From the NCBI RefSeq assembly GCF_017565425.1, contig NZ_JAGEMK010000006.1:1-64000 (forward strand): a stretch of DNA of 64,000 nt, given 5' to 3'. This stretch comes from Actinotalea soli. Its GTDB lineage: Bacteria; Actinomycetota; Actinomycetes; Actinomycetales; Cellulomonadaceae. Position 1 is the first letter of the stretch. Each line of letters starts with the position of its first letter. The notes beneath the pieces were generated by a model. That model was not told the DNA's origin, did no database searches, and saw nothing but the letters and a program-made list of their open reading frames with translations. Below are positions 34,791 through 45,166 of the stretch, in pieces. A program made the position numbers and the translations under genes.

Positions 34791-36914
34791 TCAGTAGATG
34801 TTGCGGTGCTCGCGGAACTCGCGCCAGACGTTCTCGAAGAAGTCGTCGTCCTCGGGGATCGGTCGGCGCGGGCGCCACCGGAACAGGGGACGCCCGGCGG
34901 GGTCCTCGGCGGTGCGAGGCTCGGGCTCGGACCACCCCTCGGGCAGCCCGTCGCCGGGGCTGCGGGTGCCGCCGGGCAGCCACGCCGCCTCCTGGATCTC
35001 CTCGTCGAGGGCCCCGCGGTCGAGGGTGAAGCGGAACAGCTCGGGCAGGTCGAGCTCGGTCTCGGCGTCGGGCCCGTATCCCACCTGGGGCAGGGATCCC
35101 TCGGGGTCGGTGTAGAGGACCGAACCGCGGGACTGGCCGCCGTGGGCCACGTAGTCGGCCATGGCCGAGAGGTAGACGTAGGCCGTGGTGAGGATGTCGC
35201 GGACCAGGAAGGTGCGGTTGACCGCGCGCCGCGAGCCGGCGTCGGCCGTGACGAGGTCCTCGTAGCGGGTGAGCCAGTCGTGGACCTCGACCAGGGCCTC
35301 GTGGATCGAGTGGGGGGATCGCACCGGACCGGCCTTGGCGCTCATGAGGACGCCGACGTCGCGCAGCAGGTCGCCGGTGTTGTCCGGCACCCCGGCCGCG
35401 GCGCGCTCAGTGGCCTTGGTGACGAGGTCCAGGGCCCCGGCGAGCACCGGGTCGGCCGCGGCGGTGAACTCCTCGGTCGAGGCCGGGTCGTCGGTGCGGC
35501 GGGTCGCGATGAACTGGGCGGCGCGCGTGGCACCGACCTGGCCGCTGTTGAGGGCCGCCCCACCGGGACGGTAGACGCCGTGGGCGCCGCCGGCCTCGCC
35601 CACGGGGAAGAACCCGCCGACGTTGGACTGCCACCAGGTGTCCACGAGCAGACCGCCGTTGTTGTGCTGGGCGCACACGTCGATCTCGAGCATCTCCTTC
35701 TCGAGGTCCACGTAGGGATTCTTGTCGAGGTAGAACTGGTAGGCGGGCTCGTTCATGCGCCGCAGCCGCTCGATGGGGGTTCCGAAGAGGACGCCGGCCC
35801 GCTCGAGGTAGTCGTGGGCCTCGGGGGACAGCGCGCTCGCATCCAGCTCGGGCTGCACCGGGTTGGTGCGGAAGTCGAGGAACACCCGCCGGCCGCGCAG
35901 CACGGTCTCGCGGTAGACGAGCAGGTCGATCAGCGAGGAGCCGTCGAGGGCCTTCCGGATGTCGAAGGGCCACTGGTACCCCTTGAGGAAGACCATCGAG
36001 AGCATGCGCCCGTAGTCGGGGATGGCCTCGGGGAGGAACTCGCGCTCGTCGTTGCCGTCGGCGTCAGTCGAGACGAAGCGCGGCAGCACCTGCATGTAGG
36101 TGCCCGAGACGTTCCAGCGGGGCTTGATCGAGGCCAGGCCGAACTGCCACTCGGTGAGGTTCTTGCCGTGGACGCCAGCGCGGTAGGCGGCCCCCGAGGC
36201 ACCCCACTGCCCGTTGGGGAACACGCGCGTGGCGTAGATGCCCGCCGGCCCGCCGGTCGCGTAGACGATGTTGGTGCAGCGGAACAGCAGGTAGGGCGAC
36301 TCGGCGCCGTCGTGCGGGACGTCGGTGCGCAGCACGAGCAGCCCGGTCACCTCGGTGCCGCCGTCGGGCCCGGCAGAGGGGCGGGTGATGATGTCGACCA
36401 CGCGGCACTCGTCGTAGATGCGGGTGCCGTTGCGGTGCACCTTCTTCTCGAGCTGCTCGACCATGCTGCGGCTCGTGTACGGACCCACAGACGTGGCCCG
36501 ACGGCGCGGGTCGTGGTCGGTCTTGTAGCCGATGAACTCGCCGTAGCGGTTCTGCGGGAAGGGCACGCCCAGGTCGCACAGGTGCAGGAAGGTACGGGCC
36601 GAGAGAGCGGCCTCGGCCAGGGCGTTGTCCCCGTCCATCGCCCCGCCGGAGAAGAGGGTCTCGGCCATCTCCCGCACCGAGTCGCCGTCTCCCCCGGAGA
36701 GGGTCAGCTTGTAGTAGGTCTGCTTGTCCGAGCCTGCGTTGCGGCTGGCCCCCGCGTTGACCTTGTCCGCGACCATGACGACGTCCTCCTGGCCGAACTC
36801 CCACAGCCGGTCGGCGGCGCAGAACCCGGCCGAGCCGGTGCCGACCACCACGGTGTTGGCGGTCACGACGGGCACCTCGCGCCCGGCGATCCGGAGCACC
36901 TCGGGGTCAGTCAT
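34791..36914 (-). CDS. FAD-binding oxidoreductase (fumarate reductase/SdhA-like)
   Basis: Flavoprotein of 707 residues. The N-terminal dinucleotide-binding motif is TVVVGTGSAGFCAADRL. Conserved flavoprotein segments are NIVYATGGPAGIYA, a central AQHNNGGLLVDTWW and FFPVGEAGGAHGVYRPGGAALNSGQVGA, which binds the FAD. The layout follows succinate dehydrogenase/adenylylsulfate reductase flavoproteins, but the chain is about 100 residues longer. No iron-sulfur or membrane partner is encoded nearby. Together with the SDR and esterase it probably acts on a sugar-derived acid or lactone; the substrate is unknown. Confidence 0.78.
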   Translation of the reverse strand: MTDPEVLRIAGREVPVVTANTVVVGTGSAGFCAADRLWEFGQEDVVMVADKVNAGASRNAGSDKQTYYKLTLSGGDGDSVREMAETLFSGGAMDGDNALAEAALSARTFLHLCDLGVPFPQNRYGEFIGYKTDHDPRRRATSVGPYTSRSMVEQLEKKVHRNGTRIYDECRVVDIITRPSAGPDGGTEVTGLLVLRTDVPHDGAESPYLLFRCTNIVYATGGPAGIYATRVFPNGQWGASGAAYRAGVHGKNLTEWQFGLASIKPRWNVSGTYMQVLPRFVSTDADGNDEREFLPEAIPDYGRMLSMVFLKGYQWPFDIRKALDGSSLIDLLVYRETVLRGRRVFLDFRTNPVQPELDASALSPEAHDYLERAGVLFGTPIERLRRMNEPAYQFYLDKNPYVDLEKEMLEIDVCAQHNNGGLLVDTWWQSNVGGFFPVGEAGGAHGVYRPGGAALNSGQVGATRAAQFIATRRTDDPASTEEFTAAADPVLAGALDLVTKATERAAAGVPDNTGDLLRDVGVLMSAKAGPVRSPHSIHEALVEVHDWLTRYEDLVTADAGSRRAVNRTFLVRDILTTAYVYLSAMADYVAHGGQSRGSVLYTDPEGSLPQVGYGPDAETELDLPELFRFTLDRGALDEEIQEAAWLPGGTRSPGDGLPEGWSEPEPRTAEDPAGRPLFRWRPRRPIPEDDDFFENVWREFREHRNIY

Positions 36915-36979
36915 CGGTCGGCTCCTTCGGGTCGGAGGGTACGGCGCAGGGGGTAGGGCGCAGGGGTACGGCGGGGCGG

Positions 36980-37774
36980 TCAGAGCCGTGGGATGTGCAT
37001 GCCGCCGTCGACGTGGAACACCTCGCCGGTCGAGTAGGGCGTCTGCCCGGTGGCGAGGATCGAGACGGCCCCCGCGACGTCGGCCGGGCGACCCCAGCGG
37101 GCGATCGGCGCCAGGCCGTCGGCGAGCAGGGCGTCGTACTTGCTGGTCACGCCCGCGGTCATGTCGGTGGCGATGACGCCGGGGCGCACCTCGTAGACGA
37201 CGATCCCCTCGGGGGCCAGGCGTGCGGCGAAGAGCTGGGTCGCCATGCCGACACCCGCCTTCGAGATGCAGTAGTCGCCCCGGTTGGTCGAGACGGCGGT
37301 GGCCGAGATCGACGAGACGTTGATGATCGTCGCGACGGGCGTCTCGGGGGGCTCGGGCAGGGCAGCCAGGTCGCCGCGCAGGGCCAGGACGCGGTTGGCG
37401 AAGGTCTGGGTGAGGAAGTACGGGCCGCGCAGGTTGATGCCGAGCACCCGGTCGAAGCTCTCGGGAGTGGCCTCGAGCAGGTCGGCACGGACCGAGGGCG
37501 CGACGCCGGCGTTGTTGACCAGGAGGTCGAGCCGGCCCCACGCGTCGACGGCGTCGGCCACGTAGCGCTCGTGGTCCTCGGGCTCGGCCACCGACCCGCG
37601 GACATACCGCACACGATCGTCGCTGCCTGCGAGCTCACGGAGCTCGGTGAGCACCTCGGTCGGCTCCTCACGCGTGGCGAGGATCGAGACGGCGAAGCCG
37701 TCGGTGAGCAGACGGCGGGAGATGCCGAGACCGATGCCCCGGTTGCCGCCGGTGACCAGTGCCACGGGTGTCAT
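36980..37774 (-). CDS. SDR family oxidoreductase (FabG-like)
   Basis: Short-chain dehydrogenase of 264 residues with TGGNRGIG near the N-terminus, NNAGVAP, catalytic Ser in INVSSISA and the Tyr/Lys of YCISK. Ketoacyl reductase is the default annotation for this group, but its operon points to a ketosugar or sugar acid. It is the first gene of the 32340-37774 run. The LacI-type site at 37852-37867 lies about 80 bases upstream, which suggests sugar-responsive control of the whole run. Confidence 0.82.
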   Translation of the reverse strand: MTPVALVTGGNRGIGLGISRRLLTDGFAVSILATREEPTEVLTELRELAGSDDRVRYVRGSVAEPEDHERYVADAVDAWGRLDLLVNNAGVAPSVRADLLEATPESFDRVLGINLRGPYFLTQTFANRVLALRGDLAALPEPPETPVATIINVSSISATAVSTNRGDYCISKAGVGMATQLFAARLAPEGIVVYEVRPGVIATDMTAGVTSKYDALLADGLAPIARWGRPADVAGAVSILATGQTPYSTGEVFHVDGGMHIPRL

Positions 37775-37851
37775 CGAGTGCGTTCCTCACGTCGAGCGGG
37801 GTCGGCGGGTCGGCGCCGACGGTCCTGATCCTGGCATGGGGAAGGAGCTTC

Positions 37852-37867
37852 GGGCAAGCGCTTTCCA
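37852..37867. promoter_or_regulatory. LacI-type operator upstream of the SDR operon
   Basis: Read on the minus strand the site is TGGAAAGCGCTTGCCC, with 6 of 8 pairs around a central CpG. Its TGGAAAGCG half is identical to the site at 19993. It sits about 80 bases before the SDR start. Confidence 0.6.
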
Positions 37868-37873
37868 TCGCAT

Positions 37874-37989
37874 CCAATCTCGTGTCAGAACCTGGGGTAC
37901 CCAGAGCACCCCCTCGTTCTGACACGAGATTGGTGCACTCTCGCGTCAGAGCGTGGGGGTGCCAGAGGTATCCGAGGTTCTGACACGAG
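37874..37989. repeat. two adjacent hairpin repeats between divergent genes
   Basis: The first has perfect 18-base arms (37874-37891 and 37916-37933; left arm CCAATCTCGTGTCAGAAC) and a 24-base loop. The second (about 37938-37989) is an imperfect version with arms starting CTCGCGTCAGA and ending TTCTGACACGAG. They lie between the SDR operon and recQ, which run apart, so termination is unlikely. They probably belong to a dispersed palindromic repeat family. Confidence 0.8.
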
Positions 37990-38040
37990 GACGGGCCCTC
38001 GGGATCTGTGGACAGCCCCGGCCCCGTCACCCCGGCCTCG

Positions 38041-38046
38041 TAGGGT
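38041..38046 (+). promoter_or_regulatory. -10 element of the recQ leaderless promoter
   Basis: TAGGGT is followed by six bases and the GTG at 38053, with no Shine-Dalgarno sequence. It supports this GTG as the recQ start. Confidence 0.45.
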
Positions 38047-38052
38047 GGCGGG

Positions 38053-40097
<2,045 letters not shown>

Positions 40098-40098
<1 letters not shown>

Positions 40099-41063
40099 TG
40101 GGGGCGGTCACCTCAGCCCTCGGGACCATGGCGGCGATCGCCGTCGTCGGCTGGCTCATCGGCCGCGCACGGCTGCTCGGGGCGGGGGCCGAGCAGGTGC
40201 TGGCGCGGACGGTCTTCGCGATCGCCGCGCCGTCCCTGCTCATGGTGACCATCGCGCACGCAGACCTGGGCCTGCTGCTCTCGCGGCTCGCAGTGGTCAC
40301 GGCGATCAGCACGTCGGTGGTGGTGCTGATCGCGGCGCTCGTGGTGCGGTTCGGGTTCCGACGCTCGGCGGGCGAGACGACGGTCGTGACCCTCGCCGCC
40401 TCCTACGTCAACGCCGGCAACCTCGGCATCCCCATCGCGGTCTACCTGCTGGGGGACGCCGTCGCCGTCGTCCCGACGCTGCTCTTCCAGCTGCTGGTGC
40501 TCGCCCCTGTGGCCTTCGCCGTGCTCGACGCGCGACCCGGCGGCACGGACACCCGCACCCCGGCCGACGACGGGACGGCGCCCGTCCCCGCGCTGACCCG
40601 CGCCCGGGGCGTGGCCGCCCGGACCCTGCGCAACCCGATCATCATCGGCGCCCTGACCGGTGTGCTCCTCACCCTGCTGCCGTGGGACCTGCCCGAGGTC
40701 GTGTACGAGCCCTTCCGCCTCATCGGCGCCGCCGCGGCCCCCCTCGCGCTGCTGACCTTCGGCATGTCCCTCGCGGTGCCACGCAAGGAGGCCGCGAGCG
40801 CCCCGGCCCGCGAGCTCGCCCTGGTCATCGCCCTGCGCAGCGTGCTGCACCCAGCCCTGGCCGCGGGGCTCGGACTGCTGCTGGGTCTCGAAGGCACCGC
40901 CTTGCTCGCCGTGGTGACGATGGCCGCCCTACCGACCGCGCAGAACGTGCTGGTCTACGCCCTGCAGTACGGCCGCGGCCAAGCCGTCGCCCGCGACGCC
41001 GGCCTCTGGACGACACTGCTCGCCATGCCCGTGATGCTCGTGATCGCGGCGGTGCTGGGGTGA
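40098..41063 (+). CDS. AEC family (auxin efflux carrier-like) transporter
   Basis: Membrane protein of 321 residues with about ten transmembrane segments in two five-helix halves, typical of AEC/MleP-type carriers of small organic acids. Conserved segments include VNAGNLGIPIAVYLLGD and AALPTAQNVLVYALQYG. A hydrophilic loop of about 30 residues (150-180) separates the halves. The ATG shares one base with the recQ stop, so translation is coupled although the functions are unrelated. The substrate is unknown. Confidence 0.85.
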
Positions 41064-41179
41064 CACCCTCCGGGGCCGACTCGATGGCGCATCCACCCGG
41101 GACCGCGCGACGTCAGCCCTCGACGCCACGGCATAGCGCACCGCTAGCCTCAGGGCACGCGTCCAGGGAGGTCGGAGCC

Positions 41180-41671
41180 GTGCCCGCATCGAGAGGCGAC
41201 AGCCACGAGCACTCGCTCGTGGTCACCGTCGGCGGCGCCATCGCCCTGCTGACCATCGCTGGCTGCACCCAGACCCCAGACTCACCATCCGAGCCGACAA
41301 CCCCTGAAGCAGTCCAGGAGTCCCCGGCCCCCGCGACCCTCGAGCGGCAACCGCTGTGTGCGGAGTTCCCCGCGAGCGGGTCGGGCGACGGGCCGGACTT
41401 CGAAGGCTGGTGGAACTCCACGCCAGCGGACGCGGATGGCAAAGTCATCCACGACCCCGAGCGGTGGCCCACCCAGCTCCGAGACCACCCCCGTGTGGCG
41501 GTTGTCCGGACCGACCCTCTCGAGGTGATCTCGACCTGGGACCGCGTCGTCTGCGGTCCCGACGAGACCTTCGCGCCGGACCCGTCTGTCGACTGGACGG
41601 CCGACGGGATCGTCCTCGTCGACATGGACACCGGCGAGACTCTCGACACCTTCGACGGAGCTCTCGAGTAG
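41180..41671 (+). CDS. putative small lipoprotein
   Basis: Predicted lipoprotein of 163 residues. A hydrophobic segment (VVTVGGAIALLTIAGC) ends at lipobox Cys29, followed by a Pro/Ser/Thr/Glu-rich linker and a small domain with two Cys (LCAEFP and VVCGPD) that could form a disulfide. I do not recognise the family. GTG 41180 is chosen for GGGAGGTCGGAG upstream; longer in-frame starts would bury the signal peptide. Confidence 0.6.
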   Translation: MPASRGDSHEHSLVVTVGGAIALLTIAGCTQTPDSPSEPTTPEAVQESPAPATLERQPLCAEFPASGSGDGPDFEGWWNSTPADADGKVIHDPERWPTQLRDHPRVAVVRTDPLEVISTWDRVVCGPDETFAPDPSVDWTADGIVLVDMDTGETLDTFDGALE

Positions 41672-41716
41672 CGCACGCGTCTCGCGCGAACAGGCCAGCC
41701 GCAGGCCCCGCTCCGC

Positions 41717-41739
41717 TAATAATGCGCATCATCCCGTTG
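41717..41739. promoter_or_regulatory. LacI-type operator upstream of the secreted hydrolase
   Basis: The core ATAATGCGCATCAT (41719-41732) pairs in 6 of 7 positions around a central CpG. Apart from two single-base differences it matches 60024-60046, upstream of the lacI at 60112. It lies about 94 bases before the hydrolase ATG. Confidence 0.6.
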
Positions 41740-41832
41740 ACCCGCTGACCCGTGGCTCCGAAGACTGCGTGAGCCGGGCCCGCCCGGTGTCCGGCGACGA
41801 CGACGTCCCGGACCACCACGACGGAGGTCACC

Positions 41833-43845
41833 GTGATCCCTCAACGCCGAGGACGACGCACCGCCCGCCTCAGCACCATCCTTGCCCTGGTCCTCATCGC
41901 CCCGCTCGCCACCGCCGGCACTGCCACCGCGGCGCCGTCGTCAGGCGGGGAGGCCACGACGCCGCAGGCGAACGAGGAGCTGGCCGCAGCCCAGCAGGCG
42001 CCAGCGCTCCCCCAGTTCGCCTTCGCGGGTCAGGTCATCGACAAGGAGGAGATGATCTACAACCCGACCGACGAGTTCATCTTCCCGAGCATCTTCCACG
42101 CGGGTGAGCACCTCGCCGACCCGCTGGGCGAGTGGTACCTGTACTACGCCCCGCACGACGCCCCCGGCGGCATCTCCCTGATGTACTCCGACTCCCTCGA
42201 CGGCCCGTGGACCGAGTACGAGGCCAACCCGCTGATCAGCAACGAGTGGCCGCCGTACTACAACCGCGTCTCGCACGTCTCCTCCCCCGACGCGGTCTGG
42301 GACGAGGCGAACGACCAGATGCTGCTGTACTTCCACGGCGAGAACTCGACGAGCCGCTGGGCCACCTCGACCGACGGCCTGACCTTCGACGACTCCGGGG
42401 TCGCGGTCACCAACGCCGACGGCGGCGCGGGAACGACCGAGAGCTCCTACGCGCGGGTCTTCGAGCACCCCGACGCGGACTCCCCGTACCGGTGGGCGAT
42501 GTTCTACATGCAGAACCGCACCGACGACATCCGGCGCATCAAGATGGCCGAGTCGGTCGACGGCAAGGACTGGGACGTGCGGCCCGAGCCCGTCGTCGTG
42601 CCGAACGCCGAGACAGGTCGCAACGTCTCGGGTGGCAACCTGCTCACCTGGGAGGGGCAGAACTACGTCGTCTACCACGGCTCCTCGGGCGTCTCCTACG
42701 CGCGCGCCATCGACCCGGCCGTTACCGAGGTCGGCCCCCAGCAGGTGCTGCACCGCTCCTCAGGCGTCGGGGACGACGTCGGCCGGGTGGCGGCCCCCGA
42801 GGTGGTCACCGACGGCGAAGAGACCTACCTCTTCTACGAGTCCGGCGACCGGCTGGGCGCAACCATCGCCTACGCGACCCGCGTCGAGCCCACCCCGCCC
42901 GACCCCGACCCGCTGCGCGAGCAGTGCAGCGGCGTGGCCTCCGACGAGTTCGACGGCACCACCCTCGACGCCGACCTGTGGCGCGTGGTCAACCCCGAGG
43001 GCGCCCGCCACGAGCTCACCGACGGCACCCTGACCATCCCGACCTACGCGACCGGCGTGGCCGGCGCGCCCTTCCCCGTGCAGGACGTCCCCGAGGGCGC
43101 GTGGGAGGTCACCACCCAGGTCGACGTCGACCCGACGGCCCGGTTCCAGCAGGCCGGGCTCATCCTGCACCGATCGGGCAACACCTACGCCAAGCTCGAC
43201 TACAGCTACGGCACCAACGGCCTGCGCTTCAGCTACATCTGGCGCCAGGAGGGCTCGGAGCGCAACGCCTCGATCGACACCCCGCCCGTCCCCGAGGGCA
43301 CCGGCACCACGGTGTGGCTGCGCCTGACCAGCGACGGCACCGACGTGCGAGCCGCGGCTTCGACCGACGGGCAGGACTTCGCGCCCGTCGGCCGACCGGT
43401 CCCGCTCGCCGACCTCGCCCCCACCGGGATCGGCGTCTCGGCGCTGCGCGGCGCGACGGCGGCCCCGGAGATCACCGCGACCTTCGACTGGTTCCGGTGG
43501 ACCCCCACGGCCGTCGAGGCCGAGGCGTGCGCCGCCCCGCAGGTCGCCGACTGGGAGGCTGGCGTGGACTACGACGACGGCGATCAGGTCCGGCACGGCG
43601 GCAGCACGTGGACCGCTCTGTGGTGGACGCGGGACCAGCAGCCTGGTTCGAGCGCCTACGGCCCGTGGACCGAGGTCGGCACGACGACGGCCTGCGGCAC
43701 GGCCTGGACCGCGAGCGCCATCCACGTGGACGGCGACGTCGTCGTGCACGACGGGCACCGTTGGGAGGCCGCCTGGTGGACGCGCAACGAGGAGCCGGGG
43801 GCCTCGCCCTGGGGTCCCTGGCAGGACCTGGGCGCCTGCGCCTGA
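41833..43845 (+). CDS. secreted multidomain glycoside-hydrolase-like protein
   Basis: Exported protein of 670 residues. A signal peptide (about 1-33) is followed by a five-bladed beta-propeller-like region (about 50-355; EFIFPSIFHAG, EWYLYYAPHDAPGGISLMYSD, VSSPDAVWDE, SYARVFEHPD) of the GH43/GH117/GH130-type fold. Next are a DUF1349-like beta-sandwich (about 365-560) and two C-terminal CBM5/12-like modules (about 570-615 and 619-670; each with WWTR and a closing GPW). It should bind and cut an extracellular polysaccharide. The family and substrate are uncertain. A decayed piece of the second CBM recurs at 44996-45053. Confidence 0.75.
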   Translation: MIPQRRGRRTARLSTILALVLIAPLATAGTATAAPSSGGEATTPQANEELAAAQQAPALPQFAFAGQVIDKEEMIYNPTDEFIFPSIFHAGEHLADPLGEWYLYYAPHDAPGGISLMYSDSLDGPWTEYEANPLISNEWPPYYNRVSHVSSPDAVWDEANDQMLLYFHGENSTSRWATSTDGLTFDDSGVAVTNADGGAGTTESSYARVFEHPDADSPYRWAMFYMQNRTDDIRRIKMAESVDGKDWDVRPEPVVVPNAETGRNVSGGNLLTWEGQNYVVYHGSSGVSYARAIDPAVTEVGPQQVLHRSSGVGDDVGRVAAPEVVTDGEETYLFYESGDRLGATIAYATRVEPTPPDPDPLREQCSGVASDEFDGTTLDADLWRVVNPEGARHELTDGTLTIPTYATGVAGAPFPVQDVPEGAWEVTTQVDVDPTARFQQAGLILHRSGNTYAKLDYSYGTNGLRFSYIWRQEGSERNASIDTPPVPEGTGTTVWLRLTSDGTDVRAAASTDGQDFAPVGRPVPLADLAPTGIGVSALRGATAAPEITATFDWFRWTPTAVEAEACAAPQVADWEAGVDYDDGDQVRHGGSTWTALWWTRDQQPGSSAYGPWTEVGTTTACGTAWTASAIHVDGDVVVHDGHRWEAAWWTRNEEPGASPWGPWQDLGACA

Positions 43846-43869
43846 GGTAGGTGCCCGTCTGCCCCACCC

Positions 43870-43919
43870 CCGCCGGGTGCTCGAGCCCAGGTCCGATGGC
43901 CTGGTCGAGCACCCGGCGG
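43870..43919 (+). terminator. strong hairpin terminator after the hydrolase gene
   Basis: Perfect 15-base arms (43870-43884 and 43905-43919; CCGCCGGGTGCTCGA) enclose an inner CCAGG/CCTGG stem. It starts 25 bases after the stop. There is no T-tract, as usual in high-GC actinobacteria. Confidence 0.75.
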
Positions 43920-43921
43920 GC

Positions 43922-43927
43922 TACGGT
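43922..43927 (+). promoter_or_regulatory. -10 element of a leaderless promoter
   Basis: TACGGT lies six bases before the ATG at 43934, directly after the terminator hairpin, with no Shine-Dalgarno sequence. Confidence 0.45.
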
Positions 43928-43933
43928 GCGCGG

Positions 43934-44371
43934 ATGAGCAACCTGAACGTCGTCGGCGACCGTGACGCGTGGCGCTGCTGGCTGTGCGACGAGCCGGTCG
44001 ACCCTGAGGCGTCGGTCAACTCCGACCGCGGCCCGAGCGTCGACCTCGGCGTCACCAAGTCCAAGAAGGCCGCCGCGGGCGCCGAGCGGCTCGCGCACCG
44101 CGCGTGCAACACCCGCCGAGGGGCGGTCAAGCCGGTGGTGCCGTGGTCGCCCGAGCTCTTCGTCGTCGACCCCGCACCGATCGTGGGGACCGTCGAGCGC
44201 CTCGGCCTCAAGGGCGGGCGTGAGGTGGTGGCGCGCTGCCCGAGCCGTGCGGACGCCGACCTCGCCGCTGCGTGGCTGGTCGATCGGCTATCGCGCTTCG
44301 CCCCCGACCTGGCCGTCACGACGCAGGTCGAGTCGGGTGGTGGGCAGTTCCTGGTGGTGCTGCGCGCCTGA
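43934..44371 (+). CDS. small HNH-like zinc-site protein
   Basis: Protein of 145 residues. The N-terminal half has WRCWLCDEPVDPE and AHRACNTRRG, two Cys pairs/His arranged like the zinc ribbon and His-Asn of HNH endonucleases, although a clear catalytic His is not certain. The C-terminal half (about 75-145) is a small alpha/beta domain without a recognised signature. The ATG is supported by a leaderless -10 box. It may be a nuclease-derived housekeeping protein of actinobacteria; the function is unknown. Confidence 0.6.
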   Translation: MSNLNVVGDRDAWRCWLCDEPVDPEASVNSDRGPSVDLGVTKSKKAAAGAERLAHRACNTRRGAVKPVVPWSPELFVVDPAPIVGTVERLGLKGGREVVARCPSRADADLAAAWLVDRLSRFAPDLAVTTQVESGGGQFLVVLRA

Positions 44372-44509
44372 CGACCCACGAGCGACTTCCCTACGAGGCG
44401 TGGGGGGAGGCAGCAAGCGGTTCGACCTGGCGACGCAGCGCTGGGTGCGTGGGCCACCGGCCGATGGGTCGACCTCTCCGCAGGGCCGTGGTTGCCGGTG
44501 CCCGTCGGG

Positions 44510-44847
44510 GGGGACGTGATCGGTTCGTCGTGGGCGGCTACGGCGTCGTCGCGACGCGGATGGTCGGGGTCGGACGGCGTTGACTGCTGCTCGGGCAGGG
44601 GCTCCGGGGCGGTGAGCACCTCCCGTCGTCGAGCGCGCCAGGTGTCGATGCGGGGCGTTGGCGAGCACGCGGGCGCGGGTACGCGAGGGGCATACCGCGA
44701 CGTGCCGTGCCCCCGGCGGGATAGCGCTGGGTCAGCTCCGCCGCGCGGGTAGTCGTCACCGCACAGCAACCGCGCCGTCCGGATCAGGTCTCCACCGCAC
44801 TCGACGACGAACTCTGTGAACTCGACGTCCCAGTCAGCCGCGGGCAC
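44510..44847 (-). pseudogene. decayed SigE-family sigma factor gene
   Basis: The N-terminal segment FTEFVVECGGDLIRTARLLCGDDYP matches region 2 of SigE-family sigma factors, and IDTWRARRREVLT plus DDAVAAHDE match the following helices. Between them the homology jumps frame: LTQRYP and RVLANAPHRH appear in the other two minus frames. Region 4 is missing. The gene has therefore suffered at least two frameshifts and truncation. The surrounding 44372-45166 holds no intact gene. Confidence 0.65.
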
Positions 44848-44995
44848 CTCGACAGGCAGGTCCTCGGCTGGCCTCAGGCTCTCGCATCACCTGATCGGAG
44901 GAGTCAACGCTCTGCGCCGCGACCAGGAGGATGCCACCCAGATCGCGGTCGGCACGAGGCACGAGATTCGCCTCCCCTCGCAGATCACGCGGCCG

Positions 44996-45053
44996 GACCG
45001 CGAGCGCCATCCCCGTGGTCGGCGACGTCGCCGTGCACGACAGACACGGCTAG
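44996..45053 (+). pseudogene. fragment of a CBM5/12-module gene
   Basis: About 58 bases resemble 43707-43764, the second carbohydrate-binding module of the secreted hydrolase (shared run GACCGCGAGCGCCATCC). The similarity ends in a premature stop, and weaker similarity extends upstream to about 44941. It is a remnant of a duplicated hydrolase 3' end. Confidence 0.6.
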
Positions 45054-45124
45054 GCCCCCCGGGGAGGAGCGCGATGCGCTCATCTCCCGCCTCATCACAT
45101 TTCGGTAGGCCATCTGGTCCTTAG

Positions 45125-45150
45125 AGGTGAGGCGCACTCCTGCCTCACCT
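45125..45150. promoter_or_regulatory. perfect 9-bp inverted repeat before the CrtC-like gene
   Basis: AGGTGAGGC (45125-45133) and GCCTCACCT (45142-45150) enclose eight bases and end 16 bases before the ATG at 45167. An operator or a 5' mRNA hairpin over the ribosome-binding region is likely. Related GTGAGGT arms occur at 49043 and 50658. Confidence 0.5.
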
Positions 45151-45166
45151 ATGCGAAGGGGCACCC

